From contig NZ_JPIK01000027.1 in the NCBI RefSeq assembly GCF_000717475.1, positions 1-38,465 of the forward strand: a stretch of 38,465 nt of DNA, read 5' to 3'. Below are positions 7,493 through 15,182 of the stretch, one piece after another. Both the position numbers and the translations under genes were made by a program. Source of the DNA: Desulfonatronum thiodismutans (GTDB taxonomy: Bacteria > Desulfobacterota > Desulfovibrionia > Desulfovibrionales > Desulfonatronaceae). Every line of letters begins with the position of its first letter. Positions within the stretch are counted from its first letter, which is position 1. A model generated the notes under the pieces. The model was not told where the DNA came from. It saw only the letters and a list, made by a program, of their open reading frames with translations, and ran no database searches.

Positions 7493-8218
7493 ATGAGTGA
7501 AAAATTGATTCACCGCCATGACAAGTTGTCCATTTTCATCCACTGGTTCAACGCCTTTTGCTGGATCGCCCTGCTGCTTACCGGTCTGGGGCTGATCAAG
7601 AACGATCAACTCAACCCATTGGGCGCATGGTGGCCGAACCTGATGCGTTCCCTGTTCGGCGGAGGCGAAAACCTGCTGGCCGTGCACCAGTATCTGGGCC
7701 TGATCTGGGCCGGGGTGTTCGTGCTCTACGTGCTGCTCAAGCCCAGGGATACGTGGCTTTTCCTGAAGGAGGCCTTCACGGTCAACCCTGCCAGGGACAT
7801 GGCCTGGTTCATGAAGATGAACCTGAAGATGACCTTGGGCAAGAAGAGCTTTCAGCGCTTCGGGATGACCCCGGAGATGCCGCCCCAGGGTTTCTACAAC
7901 TTCGGCCAGAAACTCTTTGCCCAGGCCACTGTGCTGGGTGGGATCGTGATCGTGGTCACGGGCGTGATCATGTTTCTCTCCCCCATCATGCTCGACAATC
8001 CCGACCCGGCAGCCTGGTCCCGGACCATCCACTACCTGGCCGTGGGACTGGTGACCGCCGGGATGCTGGTGCACATTTACATGGCCGCCATTTCCAAGGA
8101 GGAAAAACCGGCCTTCAAGTCCATGTTCACCGGCAGCGTTCCGGAGCACTACGCCAAGCATCACCATCAACTGTGGTACGAGGAAGTGGCTGCGGGCGAA
8201 AAGAAGGCGGAAGGGTGA
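7493..8218 (+). CDS. Diheme cytochrome b membrane subunit (formate dehydrogenase gamma / b561 type)
   Basis: A 241-residue protein with four predicted membrane segments (about 14-34, 62-82, 142-164, 180-200). His17, His65, His180 and His194 match the four heme b ligands of FdnI-type subunits, including the 14-residue spacing of the last pair. It should connect the periplasmic enzyme to the menaquinone pool. This is notable because classic PsrC/PhsC partners differ: PsrC is a heme-free NrfD-type protein. The start has AAAGGTG upstream and the gene directly follows the iron-sulfur subunit. Confidence 0.93.
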   Translation: MSEKLIHRHDKLSIFIHWFNAFCWIALLLTGLGLIKNDQLNPLGAWWPNLMRSLFGGGENLLAVHQYLGLIWAGVFVLYVLLKPRDTWLFLKEAFTVNPARDMAWFMKMNLKMTLGKKSFQRFGMTPEMPPQGFYNFGQKLFAQATVLGGIVIVVTGVIMFLSPIMLDNPDPAAWSRTIHYLAVGLVTAGMLVHIYMAAISKEEKPAFKSMFTGSVPEHYAKHHHQLWYEEVAAGEKKAEG

Positions 8219-8227
8219 ATGCTGCGT

Positions 8228-8251
8228 AGGGGCGGTTCGCGAACCGTCCCT
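8228..8251. repeat. REP-like palindrome
   Basis: AGGGGCGGTTCG (8228-8239) and CGAACCGTCCCT (8240-8251) form a nearly perfect palindrome with no loop between the arms, placed between the cytochrome b and rhodanese genes. It resembles extragenic palindromic repeats dispersed in many bacterial genomes; no second copy is seen in this window. Confidence 0.55.
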
Positions 8252-8329
8252 GCCTGGCAATACGTACTGATCACCAAAGCCGCGGACGATGAGCCCGTGG
8301 CGACAACAATCTACCAAAGGAGCGAGAAC

Positions 8330-9625
8330 ATGCGAAAATATTCGATTGCCATGCGACTGATCATCTCCGCCCTGGCGGTCCTGTTTCTGGCCGGTTGCGC
8401 CGGACATCACGGCCCAAAAACCGCGAAGTTCGATCTGGACCCGGCCCAGGTCCCTGAACCCTACCACACATTGATGGACATCACGTCCGTCAAGCCGCTG
8501 GTCTTTGAAGCCATGCTGCGAACCGAACCGCCCACGGATTTCATGATCATCGATTCCCGGCCCAAGCAGCCCCGCTACGACGTCGGCCACATCCCCACCG
8601 CGGTCAGCCTGCCGGACAGTCAGTTCGACAGCCGCGCAGCGGAAGTCCTGCCCGCGGACAAAAACGCCCTGCTGGTGTTCTACTGCGGAGGCTTGCACTG
8701 CCCCCTGAGTCACCAGTCCGCCTGGAAGGCCGAGGCCCTGGGCTACACCAACGTGGCCGTCTATCCCGCCGGGGATCCGGAATGGGTCAAGCTGGGCTAC
8801 CAGATCTGGACCGCCCGGGACGTGCGCACTCCGTTGCCCGAGTTGGATCCGGCCCAGGTGCCCGAACCCTTTCACACCCTGGTCACCATCGACACGGTCC
8901 GACCCATCGTGGCCCGGGCCGTGCTCTCGGCCACCCCGGTGACCGACGTGATGATCATCGACTCCCGACCCAAGCAGCCCCGCTACGACGTCGGCCACAT
9001 CCCCACCGCGGTCAGCCTGCCGGACAGCCAGTTCGACCGGATGGCCGCCGAGGTTCTGCCCGCGGACAAGAACACCAAGCTGATCTTCTACTGCGGCGGC
9101 ACCCATTGCCCCTTGAGCCACCAATCCGCCTGGAAGGCCGAAGCTCTCGGCTATACCAACGTGGCCGTCTATCCCGCCGGGGATCCGGAATGGGTGGAGC
9201 GCGGCTATGTGGTCTGGACCGCGGACGGCCCACACATGACCGCCGCGGCCCCGGCCGCGCCCAAGACTCCAGTCGAGGAAGGCGCCTTGAAGGCCGGTTC
9301 TGCTGAAGGAACCATTGACAACGAATTCTTTGTCCAGCTGATGAAGGACAACCCGGAAAACATTCAGCTCATCGACGTCCGTTCCCCGGCCGAGTTCGCC
9401 GCCGGACACATTCCCAGCGCCCTGAACATGACCGTGAACGAACTGGAAGACCAGATCGCTGTCTTCAGCACGGACGACAAACCCATCGTCTTCATCTGCT
9501 CCACGGGCGCGCGCAGTGGTGAAGCATATTACCTCTTCCAGTTCATGCGCCCTGACCTGAAGGACGTCTACTATGTCGACGCCAACGTCAGTTATACTCC
9601 CGCGGGTGAATTCACGATCAACTAA
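8330..9625 (+). CDS. Triple-rhodanese lipoprotein
   Basis: A 431-residue lipoprotein. The N-terminus has a hydrophobic helix and lipobox LAGC (lipidated Cys23), so it is attached to a membrane facing the periplasm. Three rhodanese domains follow: about 40-160, 176-296 and 325-428. Domains 1 and 2 share YCGG-x2-C-PLSHQSAWKAEALGYTNV with Cys119/Cys124 and Cys255/Cys260; domain 3 has the single Cys390 in a normal CSTGARSG loop. Domains 1 and 2 are near copies with a 136-residue (408-bp) period, also at DNA level. The start has AAAGGAG upstream. Position behind the reductase genes suggests it carries sulfane sulfur (polysulfide) to or from the enzyme. The exact role is inference. Confidence 0.93.
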   Translation: MRKYSIAMRLIISALAVLFLAGCAGHHGPKTAKFDLDPAQVPEPYHTLMDITSVKPLVFEAMLRTEPPTDFMIIDSRPKQPRYDVGHIPTAVSLPDSQFDSRAAEVLPADKNALLVFYCGGLHCPLSHQSAWKAEALGYTNVAVYPAGDPEWVKLGYQIWTARDVRTPLPELDPAQVPEPFHTLVTIDTVRPIVARAVLSATPVTDVMIIDSRPKQPRYDVGHIPTAVSLPDSQFDRMAAEVLPADKNTKLIFYCGGTHCPLSHQSAWKAEALGYTNVAVYPAGDPEWVERGYVVWTADGPHMTAAAPAAPKTPVEEGALKAGSAEGTIDNEFFVQLMKDNPENIQLIDVRSPAEFAAGHIPSALNMTVNELEDQIAVFSTDDKPIVFICSTGARSGEAYYLFQFMRPDLKDVYYVDANVSYTPAGEFTIN

Positions 9626-9662
9626 CGCTCTGATCGCGGTTCGCTCGATGAGATAAACTCAG

Positions 9663-9702
9663 GCCGTCCAAACCCCGTACGCGGGGGGAGGACGGCTTTT
9701 TT
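9663..9702 (+). terminator. Intrinsic terminator after the triple-rhodanese gene
   Basis: GCCGTCC (9663-9669) pairs with GGACGGC (9690-9696), with an inner CCCCGT/GCGGGG stem, followed by TTTTTT (9697-9702). It ends the reductase operon or attenuates transcription into the next gene, which starts only 29 bp later. Confidence 0.85.
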
Positions 9703-9730
9703 GTTCACGTCACGACACGGGAGACTATCC

Positions 9731-10741
9731 ATGCACCTGAATCGAAACCACACCGCCAACCATTTCAAGGCCCTGGCCGTCTCTCTGTTTTTGCTCATTA
9801 CCGCCTGCCCTGTTTTGGCCACCGAAGAAACCTCGCCCCTGTTCACCCAGGCCCAACGCACCGCGGACCGGGACGGCTACGCCCTGATCACCACCCCGGA
9901 ACTGCGTCGATTGATGGACGAAAAACCCAACGTGCTATTGGTGGACGTACGCTTTGCCTATGAGTTCGTTTCCGGCCATATGCCAGAGGCCGTAAGCCTG
10001 CCCGTGGATCTGCGTGATCGAGGCGACCTGTCCCCGGAGCGCCGGGAAGCCATGCTGGACACCTTCGGACCGGACAAGGACCGGCCCATCGTGGTCTACT
10101 GCCGCGACTTTCGCTGACTGCTCAGCGAGATCGCCGCAGCCTGGGCCGTGCGCCTGGGATATACCAACGTCATCCGTTATCCCGCTGGGTATATTGCCTG
10201 GCGCGAAGCCTACCCGGACCTCCAGGTCTGCGAGACCCGCGCCCACCGTCTCCAGCCCGGCCAATATTTTCCGCCCTGCGTGCTTACCGCCGCGGACAGG
10301 AGCCAGGACTTCGCCTACCTGGGCCTGGAGCAGGAATCGGCACATTTCTTACTGGCCGACGTGCCCGCGGAGTTCGTCCTGCTCAAGTATTACGGCGAGA
10401 ACTGCTACCAGTGCGTCCAGGAGGTGGACCAGTACAACCGCCTGTTCACCATGCTCCGCGACGACCCCGCACTCGGGTCGCGCCTAAAAATGATCGGCAT
10501 CGGCGTTGGCGACACCCAGCGCAGCGTGCTGCGCTTCAAGCGCTCGCACCAAGTGCCGTATCCGCTCCTGCCCGACGAACGCCAAGTCATGTTCGAGTCC
10601 GTGGGCGCCGGGGAAATCCCATTGATCTACCTGGTCAAAATCCTGCCCGACGCACGGGTTCAGGTGGTGTTGTACCACGAGGGAGGGTTGGAGGACGTGG
10701 GTGGATTGTTTGAACTGATCAAGAATGCCGTGACGGAGTAG
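9731..10741 (+). CDS. Exported rhodanese-thioredoxin fusion, probable selenoprotein (UGA at 10115-10117)
   Basis: Read through one TGA, this is a 336-residue protein in a single frame. Residues 1-30 are a signal peptide (cleavage VLA-TEE, or a lipobox ITAC at Cys26). A rhodanese domain covers about 50-165 with active-site Cys124. The TGA is codon 129, five residues later. In the two YCGG rhodanese domains of the upstream gene the residue five after the active Cys is also Cys (124 and 260), and the segments align without gaps through to GYTNV. A thioredoxin-like domain follows (about 205-336, Cys225-x2-Cys228). The frame beyond the TGA is intact for more than 200 codons and a candidate SECIS hairpin lies at 10140-10158. 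Selenocysteine is therefore favoured. The alternative is a recent nonsense mutation leaving a pseudogene. GGGAG precedes the start. Confidence 0.72.
10140..10158 (+). promoter_or_regulatory. Candidate bacterial SECIS hairpin
   Basis: CCTGGGC (10140-10146) can pair with GCCTGGG (10152-10158), using two G-U pairs, around loop CGTGC. The loop starts 30 nt after the UGA and has G as its second base, which fits the general geometry of bacterial SECIS elements. A competing stem (10120-10125 with 10141-10146) is also possible, so the call is tentative. Confidence 0.4.
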
Positions 10742-10840
10742 GGAGAAAAGATAGGGCTTGTGCGATTCCAAGAGGTCTCTTACCATGCGCCAGTTACGCG
10801 GCCTCACTTGACAACCCTCAACCAGGAAGAATCGCTCATC

Positions 10841-11398
10841 ATGCCCGCAACCACATCCCTGCAATCCCTCCACGTCATGGTCTGGACCGCCTTGATGGCC
10901 TCCCTGATCGCCGTGGGGTCGTTTTTGTCCATCCCCCTGGGGCCGGTGCCCTTTTCCATGCAGCCCTTGTTCGTCATGCTGGCCGGTTTTCTGCTGGGCT
11001 GGCCCCACGGGATGATCGCGGCCCTGCTCTTCGTCGCCGCCGGAAGCATCGGCCTGCCGGTATTCGCCGGGGGCAAGTCCGGCCTGGCCGTGCTCTTCGG
11101 CCCCACTGGCGGCTATCTGATCGGCTTCGTCCTGGCCGCCGGGGCCATCGGCCTGCTCACTCAGGCACGAAAAACCACTCGGACACCCGGCTGGCTCCTC
11201 GGCCTGCTGGCCGGATTGATAGGCTTGGCCCTGCTCTATGCCTGCGGAGTGCTGAACCTGATCCGCGTCCTGGACATCGGCTGGCACAAGGCCCTGACCA
11301 TCGGCTTCCTGCCGTTCATCCTCCAGGATCTGGTCAAACTGGTCATGGCCGTGGCCACTTGGCGGATCATGCACGGGCGAGGGTTGCTGCCGCGGTGA
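10841..11398 (+). CDS. bioY: BioY, biotin-binding S component of an ECF transporter
   Basis: A 185-residue, very hydrophobic protein with about six membrane segments. It carries BioY hallmarks: an early IPLGPVPFSMQ-like segment and the FGPTGGYLIGF motif (about residues 87-97). BioY captures biotin with high affinity and passes it through the membrane using an ECF energising module, whose ATPase and T-component genes follow directly. The ATG at 10841 has AGGAAGA about 10 bases upstream. An in-frame ATG further upstream would add a non-hydrophobic tail and lacks a binding site. Confidence 0.93.
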   Translation: MPATTSLQSLHVMVWTALMASLIAVGSFLSIPLGPVPFSMQPLFVMLAGFLLGWPHGMIAALLFVAAGSIGLPVFAGGKSGLAVLFGPTGGYLIGFVLAAGAIGLLTQARKTTRTPGWLLGLLAGLIGLALLYACGVLNLIRVLDIGWHKALTIGFLPFILQDLVKLVMAVATWRIMHGRGLLPR

Positions 11399-12153
11399 TC
11401 AGCGCCGCTTCGGTCCACTTTGCCTATGCGCCGTCCGCCCCCATCCTCCACGAAATAGGCTTCAAACTGGAAAAGGGACGAGTCCTTGGCCTCGTCGGTC
11501 CCAACGGAGCAGGCAAGTCGACGCTGCTCGCCCTGTTGGCCGGGCTGCTGACGCCGTCCTCCGGTACCCTCCGAATCGCTGAAGTCGACATGGCCCGGGA
11601 CAGCGATACGGTTCGGCGCAAAACCGCCCTGGTGCTCCAGGAGGCGGATCTGACCATTATCGGGACCACCATCAGCGAAGACATCTGCCTGGGGCTTCCG
11701 CCCGAGCGACGCGACGAAGCTCTGGACCTGGCCGTCCGGCTGCGCCTGCCCGATCCGGAAACCCCGGTGCACACCCTGTCCCACGGCCAGAAGCGCAAAC
11801 TCTGCCTGGCCACGGCCCTGTTGCGCCACCCGGAGCTGCTGCTCCTGGACGAACCTTTTGCCGGGCTGGATTATCCGGGCATCCGGGAAATCCGGGCCAT
11901 GCTCCGGGCCAATCGGGATGACGGCCTGACCCAGGTCATCGCCTGCCACGATCTGGAGCCCCTGGCCGATCTGGCCGACCTGTGGCTGGTGCTGTCCGGC
12001 GGTCGCCAAGCGGCCTTCGGCCCGGCTCGGGAAGTCTTCCCTCTCCTGGAATCCCTGGACGTGCGCCCCCCCTGCTCCTGGCGGGCCGGGTTGGGCATCA
12101 TGCCCTGGGACGACCGCCATGAACCATCTTCCACCACGACCCAGCTCACTTGA
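11395..12153 (+). CDS. bioM: ECF transporter ATPase (BioM/EcfA, CbiO-like)
   Basis: A 252-residue ABC ATPase. Walker A is GPNGAGKS (about 35-42), the signature is LSHGQKRKL and Walker B is LLLLDEPFAGLD, followed by the switch His in ACHDLEP. It powers biotin uptake with BioY and the T component. I prefer the GTG at 11395, which overlaps the bioY stop as GTGA, the usual arrangement for coupled genes. Earlier in-frame starts would lie inside bioY. The last 30 residues are Pro/Arg-rich and not conserved in the family as I know it. Confidence 0.9.
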   Translation: MISAASVHFAYAPSAPILHEIGFKLEKGRVLGLVGPNGAGKSTLLALLAGLLTPSSGTLRIAEVDMARDSDTVRRKTALVLQEADLTIIGTTISEDICLGLPPERRDEALDLAVRLRLPDPETPVHTLSHGQKRKLCLATALLRHPELLLLDEPFAGLDYPGIREIRAMLRANRDDGLTQVIACHDLEPLADLADLWLVLSGGRQAAFGPAREVFPLLESLDVRPPCSWRAGLGIMPWDDRHEPSSTTTQLT

Positions 12154-12156
12154 ACC

Positions 12157-12903
12157 ATGGCCGTCGCCCCTCTGCTCGCCCCAACCCCGCGCGACGGACT
12201 CGGCCGTGCCCTCCTGGCCCTGGACGCCCGCCCCAAACTGGCCTTTGCCCTGCTCGTGGGCATTGTCCTCTGGCAGCTTCCCCTGCTGATTTTGTTTTTA
12301 CTGACGCTCCTTGGCGGGGCGTCCTGCCGGGCCCTGGGGGGATTCACCAGGGCCAACCGGACGCTGTGGCGGATGGCTTTTCTTTTTGTTTTGGTCTGGT
12401 CCGGACTGAAGTGCGGACTGGATATCTGGGCAGGGGCCGATCTGCTCACTGGACTGGGAACGGGGGCTGAATTGGGGGTTAGGCTGACGACGCTGGTTCT
12501 GTTGGGCTTCACCCTGACCCTGTCCACCTCTGCGCACCGCCTGGGCCTCGGCCTGGCCTGGTACCTGCGGCCCATACTCGGCTCCCAAGCCTGGAAAACC
12601 GCCCTGGCCCTGAGCCTGATGATCCATTTCCTGCCCCTGGCCCTGGCCGCGGTCGGCGGACTGCGCCAAGGTCTGGCCATGCGCTGGCCGGAGTGCCCCT
12701 GGCGGGCCCGCCTCCGCCTGATCCCCCTGGCCCTGCTCCGGGTGCTCAGTCAGACCACATGGACCCAAACCCTGGCCGTGGCCGCCCGAAACCTGGACCA
12801 CCCGGAGGCTTGGCAGCCGAAACGCAAGGTTAGACTCGGAGAATGGGCCGTGACCCTCACCCCGATTCTGGCCTTAGGCGTTGCTTTGTTCGCATTCCAT
12901 TAG
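12157..12903 (+). CDS. bioN: ECF transporter transmembrane T component (BioN/EcfT)
   Basis: A 248-residue membrane protein of the CbiQ/EcfT family with an early LDARPKLAF motif and several hydrophobic helices. In this family cytoplasmic Ala-Arg coupling motifs transmit ATPase movement; the segments MRWPECPWRARLRLIP and AVAARNLDHPEAW are the likely counterparts. The gene starts 3 bp after bioM. Together bioY-bioM-bioN form a dedicated biotin importer. No biotin synthesis gene or BirA site is visible nearby. Confidence 0.88.
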   Translation: MAVAPLLAPTPRDGLGRALLALDARPKLAFALLVGIVLWQLPLLILFLLTLLGGASCRALGGFTRANRTLWRMAFLFVLVWSGLKCGLDIWAGADLLTGLGTGAELGVRLTTLVLLGFTLTLSTSAHRLGLGLAWYLRPILGSQAWKTALALSLMIHFLPLALAAVGGLRQGLAMRWPECPWRARLRLIPLALLRVLSQTTWTQTLAVAARNLDHPEAWQPKRKVRLGEWAVTLTPILALGVALFAFH

Positions 12904-12933
12904 CCGCGTCCTCCCAAAACTTCACCCTGGTGG

Positions 12934-13176
12934 ATGGCGCAATATCAGAGCAAGAGATCGGGCTTGGCCGTCGCCAAACAACTTGCCGAGTCCATGAAAA
13001 GACATACCTATATTGCCGGCGTCACTGGCAAAGGCGCGAAGGCATATGCGAACCTTTCACTCATGCTGCTTATTGAGACGGGTAACCCGGAGGCAGTACT
13101 CCGACCTGAACGCGATTATTTTTGTGGAGACGACTCCATCCAAACGTCAACTGATCCTGTTTTGGAGGAACCATGA
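12934..13176 (+). CDS. Small open frame upstream of the sensor kinase, uncertain gene
   Basis: An 80-codon open frame whose stop overlaps the kinase start as ATGA, the arrangement of coupled genes. Against it: no convincing ribosome binding site precedes the ATG at 12934, I recognise no family, and base composition is more AT-rich than its neighbours. If not a gene, the 269 bp between bioN and the kinase hold only the kinase promoter and leader. Confidence 0.25.
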   Translation: MAQYQSKRSGLAVAKQLAESMKRHTYIAGVTGKGAKAYANLSLMLLIETGNPEAVLRPERDYFCGDDSIQTSTDPVLEEP

Positions 13177-15059
13177 GCACAACCGACAACCTTGCTCGAA
13201 AAAAAAATAAACTCAGAAAACAGGCCGAAGCTCGAATGGCCGAAGCCTCCGGGCCTGTCGAGAGCCTCTCTCCGGATCAGATGAAGAACCTGATTCATGA
13301 GTATCAGGTCCATCAAATCGAGTTGGAGTTGCAGAACGAGGAACTGCGGGCCACCCAACAACGGTTGGGACAGATCAAGAATCGATACGCGGAACTGTTC
13401 AATAATGCCCCGGTCGGCTACCTGATAGTCGATGCCAAGGGCGTCATCACAAAGGCCAATGAAACCTTTGCCCGCATGATTGGCGGGGAAGGCCACGATT
13501 TTGCCGACAGGCTTCTGACGGAACTGGTCGTCCACGGGGACCGACCGGCTTTGCTTGGTCGTTTCAAGGCCTTTTTCAAAAATCCGAAGGGAAAGCAGCT
13601 GGATTTCAGATTACAGGGAATATCCGACGAATTCTCGGTCAGGTGCGTCGGTCGGCGCGAAGTTTTGTCGGATAGCCGTCCGACCCCGGACGAACATCGA
13701 CACTTGCTGCTCGCCGTCAGCGACGTCAGTGCTCAAGTCCGCGTCGAACGCAGGCAGCGCCTCTTGGCCAAGACACTTGAAATCCTGAACCATTCGGTAG
13801 AATTTCCCAATGCCGTCAACCAGATACTCGACAACGTTCTGCAGGAAACCGGGGTTGACGCCGTGGGCATCCGTCTCCGCAAGGGAGATGATTACCCGTA
13901 TTATGTCCACATCGGCTTTTCCAGTGACTTTTTGCGGACCGAGAACAGCTTGCTGGTCCGTGACGCCCAGGGGAAGGTATGCCGCGACGCCGATGGACGA
14001 CCTTCCCTGGAATGCACTTGCGGCCTGGTCCTGGGAGGCCGAACCGATACATCAAATCCGCTTTTCACGCCCAATGGCAGTTGGTGGACCAACGACGCCC
14101 AGCAACTGCTGGACCTGCCGACAAGCCAGGATACCAGGACACACCCCAGAAACACGTGCCTCCACCACGGGTACCAGTCCATGGCGCTCATTCCGGTACG
14201 GGCAAATCAGGAAATCATCGGCCTGCTCCAACTCAATGACCGGCGCAAGGGATTTCTCGATTTGGATTTGATCCAGTTCCTGGAGAAATTCAGCGACAGC
14301 ATCGGCGTGGCCCTGATACGCGTCCAGAATGAGGACGAGGTCCGCCGGTACAGCTCCGAACTCAAGGCCCTCCTTGCTGAAAAAGACAAGTTTTTCTCCA
14401 TCATTGCCCATGACCTCAAATCCCCGTTGTCAGGCTTGCTGGCCTTGTCGAGAATGTTCGCTGAAGAGGCTGAGCATATGACCATGAAGGAGTTGCAGGA
14501 GGTCGCCTCGACGATGTGCAAAAGTACCGAGCGCTTACATGCCCTGTTGGAAAACCTGCTGCACTGGTCCCTCGTCCAGCAAGGCCTGATGAGCTTCTCC
14601 CCAAAGCCGCTCAACCTTCATGAACTGGTCAGCGGCAGCATCGAATCCCTGCGCTCCGTGGCCGAATTGAAACGGATCACCATCCAAAACACCATTCCAG
14701 AAAAACTGGAAATCATGGCCGATCAGTCCATGATCACCACGGTTGTCCGCAATTTTGTCTCCAACGCGCTCAAATATTCAAGCAGCGGAGGGTCCGTGAC
14801 CATCTCCGGTTTTCAGAATGGCGACATGGTCGAGGTTGCCGTGCGGGACACCGGTACCGGCTTGGACCAGCAAACCCAGGCACATCTCTTTGTCCTTGAC
14901 CGAAAAACAACCCGCCCCGGCACCCAAGGCGAACACGGCACCGGCTTGGGGCTGATCCTGTGCAAGGAATTCATCGAAAAACACGGCGGTGAAATCCGTG
15001 TGGAAAGTGAGGTCGGGCAAGGGACGGTCTTTTACTTCACCCTTCCCGCGGGCGAATGA
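13173..15059 (+). CDS. Soluble PAS-GAF sensor histidine kinase
   Basis: A 628-residue kinase without membrane segments. An N-terminal coiled coil (about 8-70) leads to a PAS domain (about 72-190), a GAF domain (about 205-385) containing the Cys-rich segment CRDADGRPSLECTCG, a HisKA domain with phospho-acceptor His413 in FFSIIAHDLKSPL, and an ATPase domain with N-box NFVSNALKYS, DTGTGLD and GTGLGLILCKEF. It autophosphorylates and passes phosphate to a response regulator that is not encoded in this window. GGAGG precedes the start at optimal distance. The signal is unknown; GAF cysteines could make it redox- or metal-responsive (inference). Confidence 0.92.
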   Translation: MSTTDNLARKKNKLRKQAEARMAEASGPVESLSPDQMKNLIHEYQVHQIELELQNEELRATQQRLGQIKNRYAELFNNAPVGYLIVDAKGVITKANETFARMIGGEGHDFADRLLTELVVHGDRPALLGRFKAFFKNPKGKQLDFRLQGISDEFSVRCVGRREVLSDSRPTPDEHRHLLLAVSDVSAQVRVERRQRLLAKTLEILNHSVEFPNAVNQILDNVLQETGVDAVGIRLRKGDDYPYYVHIGFSSDFLRTENSLLVRDAQGKVCRDADGRPSLECTCGLVLGGRTDTSNPLFTPNGSWWTNDAQQLLDLPTSQDTRTHPRNTCLHHGYQSMALIPVRANQEIIGLLQLNDRRKGFLDLDLIQFLEKFSDSIGVALIRVQNEDEVRRYSSELKALLAEKDKFFSIIAHDLKSPLSGLLALSRMFAEEAEHMTMKELQEVASTMCKSTERLHALLENLLHWSLVQQGLMSFSPKPLNLHELVSGSIESLRSVAELKRITIQNTIPEKLEIMADQSMITTVVRNFVSNALKYSSSGGSVTISGFQNGDMVEVAVRDTGTGLDQQTQAHLFVLDRKTTRPGTQGEHGTGLGLILCKEFIEKHGGEIRVESEVGQGTVFYFTLPAGE

Positions 15060-15182
15060 CGGAAGGGCCGCCCCTCGCTCCCCCCTCGACGCAGCAAGGT
15101 TGGACACCACTCATCCCAGCAACGCTTCCAGCAGTCGCCGTTGGTGGAATTACGGCGTGTTGGCGGGGCCATCCCGTCGCTG

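Noticed and set aside
6638..9409. A 923-codon open frame on the minus strand opposite the reductase and rhodanese genes
   Set aside because: It is the GC-driven mirror of well-supported plus-strand genes, rich in Gly, His, Val and Asp, with no family motifs.
9731..10117. Reading the first part of the rhodanese gene as a complete 128-residue protein
   Set aside because: The domain would stop in the middle of its active-site loop, and the same frame continues with the missing rhodanese half; read-through as selenocysteine, or less likely a pseudogene, explains the locus better.
10148..10741. A separate gene starting with GTG at 10148
   Set aside because: No ribosome binding site precedes it and it starts inside the rhodanese fold.
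15060..15182. A terminator between the sensor kinase and YitT genes
   Set aside because: Only short, weak GC pairings without T-runs are present.
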